Shown here piece by piece: positions 7,090 through 15,602 of a DNA stretch of 64,000 nucleotides. The position numbers and the translations under genes were made by a program. This DNA comes from Scatosoma sp045594025. Its GTDB lineage: Bacteria > Bacillota > Clostridia > Christensenellales > Borkfalkiaceae. The stretch's first letter is position 1. Each line of letters starts with the position of its first letter. The notes beneath the pieces are model-generated. The model was given only the letters and a program-made list of their open reading frames with translations. It was not told the DNA's origin and searched no databases. Location: positions 13,322-77,321 of the forward strand of contig JAZNXS010000046.1 of NCBI GenBank assembly GCA_045594025.1, read 5' to 3'.

Positions 7090-8235
7090 TTATTTTCTAC
7101 GGGTTTTCACGTTCGTTAAAATGCCCGTTAGCTTCACGCTTTTTTGCTTCGAAATTTTATCCCGAAACGCTTCTTCCAACAAATCGCTGAAAAACGCCCT
7201 TGCATCCGTAATACGCTCGCAAAAAAGATAGTACGCCAGCGAGCCCGGAACAGTGTTCACCTCGCAAAGATACGCTTTCCCTTCGGAAACAAGAAAATCC
7301 ATCCGCACAACACCCTTCAAATCCGCACGTTTATATACCGTGCGGGTATACGCCCTAATTTTCCCTCTTAAATCCTCACTCAACGCGGACATACCCCCAT
7401 TATTCTTCGTTTCAGCCTGGGATTGCCCTTTCCCCAAAACCCCATCCGAAGTACGCTTTACATATTTATCTTCAAAGGAATATATTCCACCTCCAAATGC
7501 CGGCTCCGGCTCAGAAACGTAAATCTCCCCATTCACGGAATACGCCGCGCAATTTACGTCCTGCTTATTTTCCAGATATCGCTCGATAATGACGCGGTGG
7601 TCGAAAGAGAACGCGCTTTCAATCGCCGCCTTCACCTCAGCCTCGTCTTTAGCAAGCGTAATGCCGATAGACGAGCCCAGATGCGCAGGCTTTACCACCA
7701 CGGGGTATTTTAGCCGCGCTTCGATATTCTTCAATAAAAACGCGCCTCGTTTTTCGTAATCGCTTTCGTTGACTCGAATGTATTCGACCGTGGGAACGTT
7801 TAAGCCGCGCATAAAAATTTTCGTCGTGCATTTATCCAAAAATATTCCCGAAGCGGTCAAATCGGGGGACGCCAACGGGATCTCATTCCATTCCATCATC
7901 GCGGAAACGCCGCCGCCCTCCCCTAAGCCTCCGTGACAGCAGTTGATGGCAACGTCCACTTTTCCTATGCGCTTCATTTTGTGCTTTAACGGATTCACCG
8001 CATACACGGTGTCCCCGTCCAAAAGAATTTGTTGAAAAGAATCGTACTTTCTTTCTTTGAAAACGTTTACGTTGAACATCTTTTTCGACGTATACATTTT
8101 TCCGTCCGTATGTATGTAAATGGGAATGGGCGCATACTTTTCCCGATCCAAAATATTAAGAACGAATACCCCCGTTAATACGGAAATCTCGTTTTCACAA
8201 GATTTACCGCCGAACACAACCGCCACCTTACGCAT
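7090..8235 (-). CDS. ddl: D-alanine--D-alanine ligase
   Basis: ATP-grasp enzyme that joins two D-alanines for the peptidoglycan stem peptide. The 381-residue protein has the N-terminal VAVVFGGKSCENEIS motif, CHGGLGEGG, the ATP-binding KPAHLGSSIGI and the metal-binding ending RMDFLVSEGKAYLCEVNTVPG, which contains Asp and Glu-x-Asn ligands. The ATG at 8235 is chosen because GGAGGTG lies 10 nt upstream; a GTG 18 nt earlier would overlap that site. AAACACC further upstream can pair with this GGTGTTT region, so the ribosome site could be masked by a long hairpin. murF lies just upstream, so the product D-Ala-D-Ala is made next to its user. Confidence 0.94.
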   Translation of the reverse strand: MRKVAVVFGGKSCENEISVLTGVFVLNILDREKYAPIPIYIHTDGKMYTSKKMFNVNVFKERKYDSFQQILLDGDTVYAVNPLKHKMKRIGKVDVAINCCHGGLGEGGGVSAMMEWNEIPLASPDLTASGIFLDKCTTKIFMRGLNVPTVEYIRVNESDYEKRGAFLLKNIEARLKYPVVVKPAHLGSSIGITLAKDEAEVKAAIESAFSFDHRVIIERYLENKQDVNCAAYSVNGEIYVSEPEPAFGGGIYSFEDKYVKRTSDGVLGKGQSQAETKNNGGMSALSEDLRGKIRAYTRTVYKRADLKGVVRMDFLVSEGKAYLCEVNTVPGSLAYYLFCERITDARAFFSDLLEEAFRDKISKQKSVKLTGILTNVKTRRK

Positions 8236-8318
8236 GAAAAAAAACACCTCCACAGAATTTCTTCGCTTTGGTGTTTCTCTGTTTTTTCTTTTGTGCCGTC
8301 AGCTAAATGATTGACGTC

Positions 8319-9923
8319 TTAATAAAAATCGGGTAGGTCGTTTAAGAATAATACCGCGTCGCCGCTTTGCACCCACTTACCAAGCAAGTTTTTCGCGTCG
8401 TCTAACGATCTTACCGTGGAGAGAATCTCCATATCTCCGCCTGCATTTTCATAGGCGGATTTGATTTTACCAACCAACGTATCCCCTACCAAAATAACTT
8501 TATCCAGCTTTGCGTTAGCGATCTTCTCACCCAACTCGCCGTTGATTTTTTCTTCTAAAATGCCGCATTCGATAATCCCGGGCGTTACGATACATTTTCT
8601 ACCGACGAAACGGCCCAACGCGCGAATCGCTTCCTCCGCCCCTTTGGGATTGCAGTTGTACCCATCGTCCAAAATATATACGCCTTCGTTTTCAAGCAGT
8701 TCCAAGCGGTGCGGAATTTGTTCCAGCTGTTCAATGCCCCGTACGATTTCATCCGCCGTCATACCCAGCTCTACGCAAAGCTGCGCCGCAAGACGAATAT
8801 TCTCTACCGCCGCATTCCCCAGCAACGTCGTGGTGACGGATACCTTCTCCCCAAACACGTTGAGGGTGAACGTCGTCGCCGCCGAACCATAATCCGCATC
8901 GGGATCACCGCCGACAAATACTACCTTTTCTTCCAGCATCGACGGAAAATCCGCCTCAATCCTGCTCTTTAAGCTTTCGTTGCAAACCGCTTTTTTGATG
9001 CCGCTTTGAAGAATTTTACTCTTTTCCGCCCAAATATTTTTTAAAGAACCGAAGCTTTGTATATGCTGTTCGCAAATGCCTGTCAATACCGCATAATCGG
9101 GTTTCACCATCTCGCAAAGCTCCGTAATATCCCCCTGCTTACGCGCGCCCATTTCCGCAATAAAGATTTGTTTGCCGGCAAAGCCGTGCGAAAATACCGT
9201 TTTCGCAATACCAAGCGGCGTGTTATAGGATTCCGGCGTCGCCACCACTTCATACTTTTCCGCAAGTAACGTTGCGAGAATGTTTTTCACCGAGGTTTTT
9301 CCGTAGCTGCCTACGATACCGACACGAATAATTTCGGATTCGTTAAGTACCTGCTCTGCGCGTTTTACATATTTTTTATTTCTTGCTTCTTCAAAAACGC
9401 CTTCAATGCCATTTGCCGCCATCAATAACACCGGCAACAGCATCGGCATAATCGCAAACGGCGCGTAGCTGATTAAACGATAAATCGCCGAACCGTTCCA
9501 ATCCGCTAAGAAATCCAGCACAGCCGTCAAGATATACGCCGCCAAGGTTACGAACAGGAAATATACGCCAAGCAAACGAACCACGCGCCCCGTGCGTTTT
9601 ACGGGCACCTTTAAAGCGTACTTACGATCCGCATGCCAAAACAGCAACAACAACCCAAAAAACGGAATCGCCGAAACCGCAAGCGCTAAGCGATACCCAA
9701 GGAAGAAGAAGCAAAGCGAAACAATGGTCGTTGCCAAAGCAAGGCAAAGCGAAAGCACCCACAAACGGTTAAAACACAGATTGTCCTTGCGTTTCAACCA
9801 ACGGTAGAATGCGCCGTTCTTATAACCACTCTGCTGCAATACCCCCAACGACTTTACCGTGGAAAGGCACAGAAAACATGCGGTAAGAATGCTGGCAATG
9901 ATTCTCAAAGTCATTTCATCCAT
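8319..9923 (-). CDS. murF: MurF-like Mur ligase with N-terminal membrane domain
   Basis: The Mur ligase part (from about residue 190) has the P-loop GSYGKTSVKN, the Mur motif EMGARKQGD and ILDDGYNCNP, the last being a MurF signature. MurF adds D-Ala-D-Ala to the UDP-MurNAc tripeptide. The usual N-terminal UDP-substrate domain is missing; residues 1-180 instead hold about five transmembrane segments. At 534 residues it is longer than typical MurF (about 450). Its place beside ddl supports a role in D-Ala-D-Ala addition. A different amide ligase, for example one acting on lipid-linked precursors, is possible. Confidence 0.82.
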   Translation of the reverse strand: MDEMTLRIIASILTACFLCLSTVKSLGVLQQSGYKNGAFYRWLKRKDNLCFNRLWVLSLCLALATTIVSLCFFFLGYRLALAVSAIPFFGLLLLFWHADRKYALKVPVKRTGRVVRLLGVYFLFVTLAAYILTAVLDFLADWNGSAIYRLISYAPFAIMPMLLPVLLMAANGIEGVFEEARNKKYVKRAEQVLNESEIIRVGIVGSYGKTSVKNILATLLAEKYEVVATPESYNTPLGIAKTVFSHGFAGKQIFIAEMGARKQGDITELCEMVKPDYAVLTGICEQHIQSFGSLKNIWAEKSKILQSGIKKAVCNESLKSRIEADFPSMLEEKVVFVGGDPDADYGSAATTFTLNVFGEKVSVTTTLLGNAAVENIRLAAQLCVELGMTADEIVRGIEQLEQIPHRLELLENEGVYILDDGYNCNPKGAEEAIRALGRFVGRKCIVTPGIIECGILEEKINGELGEKIANAKLDKVILVGDTLVGKIKSAYENAGGDMEILSTVRSLDDAKNLLGKWVQSGDAVLFLNDLPDFY

Positions 9924-10629
9924 AAAAATATTCCTCTGCTATCAAATTAAACGCGACGGGATATTCCGCAAATGCGAAATGCCCACCGGGCATTATTATC
10001 AATTTTCCCCGCTTCAGACAAGCCAGATACGCCTCCGCCTCTTCCTTAGGCGTTACGCGGTCCATCTCCCCCTCCACAAGTAAAACTTCATTTTCTATTT
10101 GTTTCGCGCACGCGCGCAAATCTTCATTGACGATCTTTTTATAACTCTCCTTCATAATCGGAGTAAGCGAGCGATATTCCTCGCTTCCAAACCGCCGTTC
10201 GGCAAACTTAGGCGCAAACCTCTTTACCAGACGGTATAACTTCACGCGAAAGCGGTAAGAAAAGCCACGTTTCAAAATCACGCCTGCTGCGCCCGTCAAT
10301 AGAATTTTATCAAAAAACGCAGGATCTTGCGCCGCAAGCTTCACCGCTACCCGACATCCAAACGAATGCGCGATCACGTGCGGAGACTGTACGTTTAACA
10401 GCTTGAATACTGCTTTCGTCCACGCCGCATAATCGGATACGGAAAATGGATTCGTTAAGCACCTGCTACCGCCAAACCCTAAAAAATCAATCGCCGTAAC
10501 CCGATAAAAACGGGAGAAATACTCCACCTGCGCCATGAAGGCTTCCTTATTCGAAAGATATCCGTGTAAAAAAACCAGATCTTTCCCTTTTCCCTTTTGT
10601 AAATACGAAACGTCGGATAAAGTAACCGT
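9916..10629 (-). CDS. Alpha/beta-hydrolase fold protein, probable non-standard start
   Basis: The catalytic triad is visible: nucleophile in AHSFG, Asp in GEMDRVTP and His in PGGHFAF. The oxyanion HG motif (LVFLHGYLSNKEAF) lies upstream of the first ATG (10536), so that ATG would delete an essential part of the fold. The frame stays open back to a GGAGG site at 10636-10640, but contains no ATG, GTG or TTG there; the best-spaced codon is ACG at 10629 (6 nt from GGAGG). I place the start there with doubt. The gene overlaps murF by 8 nt and follows rimI closely, so it belongs to the operon. The substrate is unknown. Confidence 0.75.
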   Translation of the reverse strand, partial: TVTLSDVSYLQKGKGKDLVFLHGYLSNKEAFMAQVEYFSRFYRVTAIDFLGFGGSRCLTNPFSVSDYAAWTKAVFKLLNVQSPHVIAHSFGCRVAVKLAAQDPAFFDKILLTGAAGVILKRGFSYRFRVKLYRLVKRFAPKFAERRFGSEEYRSLTPIMKESYKKIVNEDLRACAKQIENEVLLVEGEMDRVTPKEEAEAYLACLKRGKLIIMPGGHFAFAEYPVAFNLIAEEYFYG

Positions 10630-10640
10630 CGTCCGCCTCC

Positions 10641-11078
10641 TTACAAAGTTTTTCTCATCACAAACGCATCTTCGCCGTCTGCGTAATATTTTGCCCGAAT
10701 TCCATACTTTTCATAGCCGTATTTTTCATACAACCCCAACGCCGCATCGTTGGAAACGCGCACCTCTAACAGCATTTGCTCTGCGCCGAGCGACTTTGCC
10801 GTTGTATGCAGCTCCTCCATGAGCAGCTTTGAAATCCCTCGCCCACGAAACGGAATATCCACAGCGATATTGCCGATTTGCGCATCCTCAAAAAGGACAA
10901 TCATGGTTGCATAACCGCATACCTGCCCCTCATCTTCCACCAAAAAACAATGGTAGATGGGAAGACGCAGGGAATCAAGCAACATCTGCTTCGTCCATGG
11001 GTCCCGAAAACAACGTTGCTCCATTTTTGCAATCGTTTCTATATCCTTTTCTTCCCAACGTCGAAGCTTCATATTCAT
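10641..11078 (-). CDS. rimI: Ribosomal protein alanine N-acetyltransferase RimI
   Basis: GNAT acetyltransferase of 145 residues. IGNIAVDIPFRGRGISKLLM is the acetyl-CoA binding motif (V-x6-R-x-G-x-G/A type), and LEVRVSNDAALGLYEKYGY is the typical C-terminal motif of RimI. The family acetylates the N-terminus of ribosomal protein S18 and is often linked to tRNA t6A genes. The start overlaps the tsaB stop as ATGA, which implies translational coupling. Confidence 0.93.
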   Translation of the reverse strand: MNMKLRRWEEKDIETIAKMEQRCFRDPWTKQMLLDSLRLPIYHCFLVEDEGQVCGYATMIVLFEDAQIGNIAVDIPFRGRGISKLLMEELHTTAKSLGAEQMLLEVRVSNDAALGLYEKYGYEKYGIRAKYYADGEDAFVMRKTL

Positions 11079-11716
11079 TCTCTCAAATTTAATTCCGCTG
11101 AACTTTTTCTTACGTACAAAGCGGTTAACTCGCCGAAATTTTTCTCATCCGCACGCGCCAACACCGCTTTTTCCAAGCCCTTACAAGGATCGACAATACG
11201 CACCTCCGCCTTTTGGCTTATGGGTAACGTCGAACACGCATACAGCGCGTAACCCTCGCGCGCAAGCGCAAGCACCTCCTCTTCCTCCAAGTAAGCCGGC
11301 GGATAGCATACTTTTCCGTTTTCATAACCGCAAACGTAATAGCAATCGTGCAACGCGTCTACCAAGCAAAGAATCTTGCCCTTTTCATCTATCGCATTAT
11401 ATGCAGCCAAATCAAAAGAGGTGACAGCGAGCGCAGGTTTTCCAAACGCCAAACAGAACCCCTTCATCGCCGATATACCGATACGAATTCCCGTAAACGA
11501 GCCCGCGCCAACGACCGCGCTAAAAAAATCGCATTCATCAGGGCGAAGCTCCGCCTTTAACAGCGCTTCTTCTATCGCCGACATCACCGATACGGCGTGT
11601 TTCATCGCGCAATCAGGCAAAAACACGGTGCTGACATTGCCGTTTTTCGAGGCAACCACCGTAAGATGATTACCGCTGGTATCCACCGCCAGAAAGTTTT
11701 TCACCGATTTTTCCAT
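11075..11716 (-). CDS. tsaB: tRNA t6A biosynthesis protein TsaB
   Basis: TsaB is the inactive partner of TsaD in the complex that makes N6-threonylcarbamoyladenosine at position 37 of ANN-decoding tRNAs. The 213-residue protein has the ASKHA-type N-terminus FLAVDTSGNHL, and GAGSFTGIRIGIS near residue 70, a TsaB signature. The ATG at 11716 is preferred because AGGCGG lies 9 nt upstream; an earlier in-frame ATG overlaps tsaE. tsaE is upstream and rimI downstream, a common cluster. TsaD is not in the window. Confidence 0.93.
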   Translation of the reverse strand: MEKSVKNFLAVDTSGNHLTVVASKNGNVSTVFLPDCAMKHAVSVMSAIEEALLKAELRPDECDFFSAVVGAGSFTGIRIGISAMKGFCLAFGKPALAVTSFDLAAYNAIDEKGKILCLVDALHDCYYVCGYENGKVCYPPAYLEEEEVLALAREGYALYACSTLPISQKAEVRIVDPCKGLEKAVLARADEKNFGELTALYVRKSSAELNLRE

Positions 11717-11732
11717 GCACACTAACCGCCTT

Positions 11733-12134
11733 TTAGTATTCAATCTCTCGTTCGTTTTCGCTGATTTTGCGAATGTATACTTGTTTCACCTTTTTGGGAA
11801 GCAACGGCGCGATATTCTGCGCCCATTCAATTAAGCAAATGCCGCCCATGTCGAAATAATCCGCTAAGCCCAAGTTTTCCGCTTGCTCTACCGATTCAAT
11901 GCGGTAGCAATCGTAATGGAATAACCGTCCGTCGTAATCGTTCATGTACGCATAGGTGGGGCTGGTGACCTCTTCTTCAATGCCGAGTCCTTTGGCTACG
12001 CCTTTGGAAAAAACGGTTTTCCCTGCACCCATGTCCCCATCGAGCAGCACCACGTCGCCTGCTTGCAGCGTTTTTGCATATTCGCAAGCAAACGCCTCCG
12101 TTTGCTCTCTTGATGTCGAAATAAAAATTGCCAT
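11733..12134 (-). CDS. tsaE: tRNA t6A biosynthesis ATPase TsaE
   Basis: TsaE is the small P-loop ATPase that resets the TsaB-TsaD complex. The 133-residue protein has Walker A GDMGAGKT near residue 35, the switch TSPTYAYMN and the LIEWAQ motif near the end. The N-terminus aligns with the family from its first residues, so the ATG at 12134 is well supported. There is no ribosome site, and the predicted -10 box ends 6 nt before the ATG, so the mRNA may be leaderless. Confidence 0.95.
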   Translation of the reverse strand: MAIFISTSREQTEAFACEYAKTLQAGDVVLLDGDMGAGKTVFSKGVAKGLGIEEEVTSPTYAYMNDYDGRLFHYDCYRIESVEQAENLGLADYFDMGGICLIEWAQNIAPLLPKKVKQVYIRKISENEREIEY

Positions 12135-12140
12135 ATCCCT

Positions 12141-12169
12141 ATTATACTGCCTTATGCAAATTTTTGCAA
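12141..12169 (-). promoter_or_regulatory. SigA-type promoter of the tsaE-tsaB-rimI operon
   Basis: TTGCAA (12164-12169) and TATAAT (12141-12146) are 17 bp apart on the minus strand. Only AGGGAT separates the -10 box from the tsaE ATG, which puts the expected transcription start at or within a base or two of the A of ATG. Confidence 0.75.
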
Positions 12170-12188
12170 TCGTTTGCCTGAAAATTTC

Positions 12189-12785
12189 TTAAATTTTCAT
12201 TTTTTTGAGCACGTTGGAAAGCCTTTTGTATAAAAGTACGGTGAGAATCCCCACGGAAACCGTTTTAATAAAGTTAAACACAAGCAACGCTACCCAGAAT
12301 GCGGAAAACGCCTCCGCCACCGTCAACCCGAAAATAGTGCCGTCGCCTAACAACGCGTAAGCAGGGAATACCAAAACACGATTGACGAGCAACGCCATCC
12401 CCGTCGCAACGATACACCCGATGAAAAGAGTGAGAATAACCGTCTTTAAATTTTTGCGGTATTGATACAAAATGGCAGGCAACAGCAAATAAGCGCTCGT
12501 TACGAGAAAGTTTGCTATCTCCCCTGCGCCGTTCGAAGAAGAGCCGATACAGCGTAAGCTTTCTTTTAATAAGCAAACGATTACCCCCTCCACGGGCCCT
12601 AGCAAAAAGGAAATCAGCATAATGAATACGTTCCCGAAATCCAGTTTCAAAAAACCTGCGCCAAACAAGGGCAACGGGATTTCCAACAAGCTGACCGCAT
12701 ACGCAAGCGCAACAAAGACCGCCATGAGTGCAATCCTCTTCGCCGTAAACCGCCGTTGTAGCGTTCTGCCAGCGTTTCGCTTCAT
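12189..12785 (-). CDS. ribU: Riboflavin ECF transporter substrate-binding subunit RibU
   Basis: Membrane S-component of an energy-coupling factor importer for riboflavin. The roughly 198-residue protein has about six hydrophobic segments, with KRIALMAVFVALAYAVS in the first helix and FLKLDFGNVFIMLISFLLGP, the typical S-component stretch. The identification as RibU rests on the FMN riboswitch directly upstream. The ATG at 12785 is chosen because AAGGAAGGGG precedes it; in-frame ATGs at 12819 and 12896 lie in the riboswitch platform. The EcfA/T subunits are not in the window. Confidence 0.93.
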   Translation of the reverse strand: MKRNAGRTLQRRFTAKRIALMAVFVALAYAVSLLEIPLPLFGAGFLKLDFGNVFIMLISFLLGPVEGVIVCLLKESLRCIGSSSNGAGEIANFLVTSAYLLLPAILYQYRKNLKTVILTLFIGCIVATGMALLVNRVLVFPAYALLGDGTIFGLTVAEAFSAFWVALLVFNFIKTVSVGILTVLLYKRLSNVLKKMKI

Positions 12786-12836
12786 ACATGCCCCTTCCTT
12801 TTGATTATTTTTCTCCATAAAACACCCCATAAAATA

Positions 12837-12862
12837 ACGCCCCAAATTTACACTTGGAGCGT
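12837..12862 (-). terminator. Hairpin in the FMN riboswitch expression platform
   Basis: ACGCTCCAA pairs with TTGGGGCGT (one G-U) over 8 nt and is followed by TATTTTAT on the minus strand. It lies between the FMN aptamer and the ribU start, so it is the probable attenuator formed when FMN is bound. Confidence 0.6.
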
Positions 12863-12987
12863 CGCTAAAAGGATATCCGTAACACTGTTGAAACAACGAA
12901 GATTCGCACAGCTGAAAGCAACGTAACTATATAAACGTGGCTTAGATGCACGAAACCGCAACGCCAAGCGGCGATGCACATGCGTTA

Positions 12988-13128
12988 TTTCTCTACTCTT
13001 TTCTCATCCGGACTATACCTTATAAACCTATAAAAACCGTCGGTATCGGATTTTCGCCGATTCAGGAGAGCCAAACTCTCTTCGCAGACTGTCACTGCCG
13101 GTGAGGAATTCCACCTCGCCCCAAAGAA
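12988..13128 (-). ncRNA. FMN riboswitch (RFN element)
   Basis: On the minus strand the region begins TTCTTTGGGGCGAGGTGGAA, continues with the conserved CCGGCAGTGACAG core, then GGCGAAAATCC, and closes with GTCCGGATGAGAAAAGAG. These are the invariant parts of the RFN aptamer. FMN binding usually turns off riboflavin transport or synthesis genes. The next gene is ribU. Confidence 0.97.
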
Positions 13129-13151
13129 TATGAAACTATTGCGTTTTTACT

Positions 13152-13180
13152 ATTATATAAAATTTTACACTTACTGTCAA
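13152..13180 (-). promoter_or_regulatory. Promoter of the FMN riboswitch-ribU transcript
   Basis: TTGACA (13175-13180) and TATAAT (13152-13157) are exactly 17 bp apart on the minus strand, about 25 bp before the first aptamer base. Confidence 0.88.
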
Positions 13181-13187
13181 GCGCGTG

Positions 13188-14702
13188 TCAGTCTTTTTTT
13201 ACGTTTTCCGCCGCAAAAGGAAAAAGCACGTAGAAGGTACTCCCCTTCTCCAACTCACTCTCTACGCCAAAGAGGAAATTATGGCGTTCCAAAATAGTTT
13301 TAACAATGGATAAACCCAACCCTGTCCCCTTCACAGGGCGTTTATGCGTTTCTGCCGATCGGTAATAACGGTTCCAAATATCCGGCAGCTCTTCCTGCTT
13401 GATTCCCTTTCCCGTATCCGTTACTGAGAAACGGAATGCGTTGTTGGATTCGCGTTTCAACCGAACGTATACCGTCTTATCCTCGCCCGTGTAGTTAACC
13501 GCATTACCAATCAGATTGTACAGCACCTGCCCGATTTTCGTTTCATCGGCTATGGTGTAAAGTTCTTCGTCGATGTCCGTGATAAACTGATACCCATGCG
13601 TTTCGCGAAGATATGCAAACCGATCGAGAATTTCATACGCGTACGACGACATATCGAATTCCGTCAGCTTTAACCCTTCTATCCCAGAGCTGATTTTAGA
13701 AAGATCCAATACGTCATTCACCAAAGACGCCAAACGGTCCGCCTCGTCTACGATGACCTGCGCATGTTTGTTTCGCTTTTCAGGGTTCTCGCCCGATATT
13801 TCAATAATCATGGACGCGTACGCTTTAATCATCGTAAGCGGCGTTTTGAAATCATGCGAAACGTTTGCAATCAAATCTTTTTGCATACGGTCGGTTTTCG
13901 AAAGCTCATCCTTCGCATAGTTCAACGCGTCGGCAAGCTCCACCAACTCCAGCCCGTAATTATTGCCGCCAAAGTCCACCTCAAAATCCCCTCGCGCCAG
14001 CTTTCTCGCTTTCTTCGTCATTTCCGAAATGGGATTTGTAAACCAACCGGAGACGGCACTCGTCACCGCCAAGGAAAGCAGGAATACGAATATGGAAATC
14101 AATAGCATACGCAAATTGATATGCGCGGTTGCCGTTTCTAAAAGTTCCAAAGATTGACGAAGATATAAGTAGGTCGTCCTTTGTGGAAAGAGTGGGATTT
14201 GCGTCACGTAAATATGTTCTCCATCCCCCTCGTATACGACGTAAGATCCCACCGATTCACTCAGCTTGTCCTGCACCGCGCTAAGCGCTGAGGAAAAATC
14301 CGTTACGCCGTTTACGTCTGCGCCAGATTCCTGCGGAAGAATCACCTTACCGTTCTCGTCTAAAACGTAAATGCTGATGCCGTGTTGGCGTTCCAGCCCA
14401 CGCAACAATCCGTTTTTATTTTCAACCGGGAAGTCCTCTGATAGGATAAATTCTATCTGCTCCCCTTTTTGCACCAGCGCGCGTTCGGCTTGTTCCTTGT
14501 AAGAATTGATAAATACCCATCTATGCGAAAACGCGGAAAGCAGCACGATCATCAAAGAAAGCGCAGTAAAAATCGCCCACAGCACAAAAAAGATGCTGGT
14601 AGCGATTTGTTTCTTGCGATAACGGACAAAGCGCGTCAATTTACGCTGGTCTTGCGTCTGCGCGTCCGTCTTTTTGACTTTCGGCTCTTTTTTCTCTTTC
14701 AT
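13188..14702 (-). CDS. Membrane sensor histidine kinase
   Basis: The 504-residue protein has a Lys-rich cytoplasmic N-terminus, a first membrane helix (about 35-58), an extracytoplasmic sensor region, a second helix (about 197-219), a HAMP linker and HisKA with the phospho-acceptor His283 in VSHDFKTPLT. The ATPase domain shows the N box NLIGNAVNYT, G1 DTGKGI and G2 GTGLGLSIV. It autophosphorylates and passes phosphate to the response regulator encoded directly upstream. The signal is unknown. The extracytoplasmic part (about 140 residues) could be PAS/Cache-like. Confidence 0.93.
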   Translation of the reverse strand: MKEKKEPKVKKTDAQTQDQRKLTRFVRYRKKQIATSIFFVLWAIFTALSLMIVLLSAFSHRWVFINSYKEQAERALVQKGEQIEFILSEDFPVENKNGLLRGLERQHGISIYVLDENGKVILPQESGADVNGVTDFSSALSAVQDKLSESVGSYVVYEGDGEHIYVTQIPLFPQRTTYLYLRQSLELLETATAHINLRMLLISIFVFLLSLAVTSAVSGWFTNPISEMTKKARKLARGDFEVDFGGNNYGLELVELADALNYAKDELSKTDRMQKDLIANVSHDFKTPLTMIKAYASMIIEISGENPEKRNKHAQVIVDEADRLASLVNDVLDLSKISSGIEGLKLTEFDMSSYAYEILDRFAYLRETHGYQFITDIDEELYTIADETKIGQVLYNLIGNAVNYTGEDKTVYVRLKRESNNAFRFSVTDTGKGIKQEELPDIWNRYYRSAETHKRPVKGTGLGLSIVKTILERHNFLFGVESELEKGSTFYVLFPFAAENVKKD

Positions 14703-14711
14703 AGCAGCGGA

Positions 14712-15377
14712 TTATTCCTCGAACTTGTACCCCAAACCACGTAACGTTACAATAAATTTTCGATAATCTTTGAGATTGCTACGCAACATTTTGATATGCG
14801 TATCCACCGTTCTATCGTCGCCGTAGAAATCAAAACCCCAAACGTCGTAAAGCAGCTTTTCACGAGTCAACGCAATTCCTTTATTGCGAACAAGATAAAA
14901 CAGCAGTTCGTATTCTTTCGGGGTAAGTTCTGCCTTTTCTCCGTCCACGTACACGTTTCTGCCCGCCATGTCGATTTCCAAACCCTCGAATTTTTGAATC
15001 TCGTTCCCCGAGGGTTTTGCGGCTCTGCGCTTCGTCACCGCATTGATACGCGCCATCACTTCCTTAGGAGAAAACGGCTTGGTTACGTAATCGTCCACGC
15101 CTAACTCGAACGCGAACAGCTTATCATATTCTTCCCCCCTTGCAGAGAGCATAATGATGGGCATGTCCTTGGTCTTTTTGATTTCTTTGACCGCAGAAAA
15201 GCCGTCCAAATGCGGCATCATCACGTCCATTAATATTAAATCGTAATCATTTTCGCGGCAAAGCTTCACCGCTTCCATGCCATCGCATGCATCAAAGGCT
15301 TCGTTTCCTTCAAACTCTACGTATTCGCGCAATACGCCACGGATCATCTCTTCATCGTCTACTATCAATATTTTCAT
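14712..15377 (-). CDS. OmpR/PhoB-family response regulator
   Basis: The 221-residue protein has a receiver domain (acidic pocket DDEE near residue 8, phospho-acceptor Asp51 in LILMDVMMP, Lys in VTKPFSP) and a winged-helix DNA-binding domain ending VDTHIKMLRSNL and LRGLGYKFEE. It forms a two-gene unit with the kinase 9 bp downstream. Two direct repeats with 11-bp spacing lie in its own leader and may be its binding site. Confidence 0.95.
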   Translation of the reverse strand: MKILIVDDEEMIRGVLREYVEFEGNEAFDACDGMEAVKLCRENDYDLILMDVMMPHLDGFSAVKEIKKTKDMPIIMLSARGEEYDKLFAFELGVDDYVTKPFSPKEVMARINAVTKRRAAKPSGNEIQKFEGLEIDMAGRNVYVDGEKAELTPKEYELLFYLVRNKGIALTREKLLYDVWGFDFYGDDRTVDTHIKMLRSNLKDYRKFIVTLRGLGYKFEE

Positions 15378-15446
15378 GAATTTTCCCTCTTTATTTATTA
15401 TTTCACTTATAATATACCCAAAAAATGTTAATTTTAAGGTAATTCC

Positions 15447-15512
15447 TCGTGAAATCTTCGTGAAAATTTATTTTTTCACGTATATTTTAACATAATTTTA
15501 CCCATTTGTCAA
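15447..15512 (-). promoter_or_regulatory. Promoter and direct-repeat operator of the two-component operon
   Basis: TTGACA (15507-15512) and TAAAAT (15484-15489) are 17 bp apart on the minus strand. Just downstream TTTCACGA occurs twice with an 11-bp period (15447-15454, 15458-15465), plus an inverted copy at 15472-15480. Direct repeats of about one helical turn are typical OmpR-family sites; their position past the promoter would suit autorepression. Confidence 0.65.
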
Positions 15513-15561
15513 TAGCACGCCCATTTTCCAAGCTTTCCTTAAACGAACGAAGCAATCACGC

Positions 15562-15600
15562 TATTATAAAAAGGACGAAGCAATCACGCTCCGTCCTTTT
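15562..15600 (-). terminator. Rho-independent terminator after ylmC
   Basis: AAAAGGACGGAGC pairs with GCTTCGTCCTTTT (one mismatch) over 6 nt and is followed by TATAATAG on the minus strand. The phrase GAAGCAATCACGCT occurs twice here (15548 and 15578). Confidence 0.8.
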
Positions 15601-15602
15601 CC

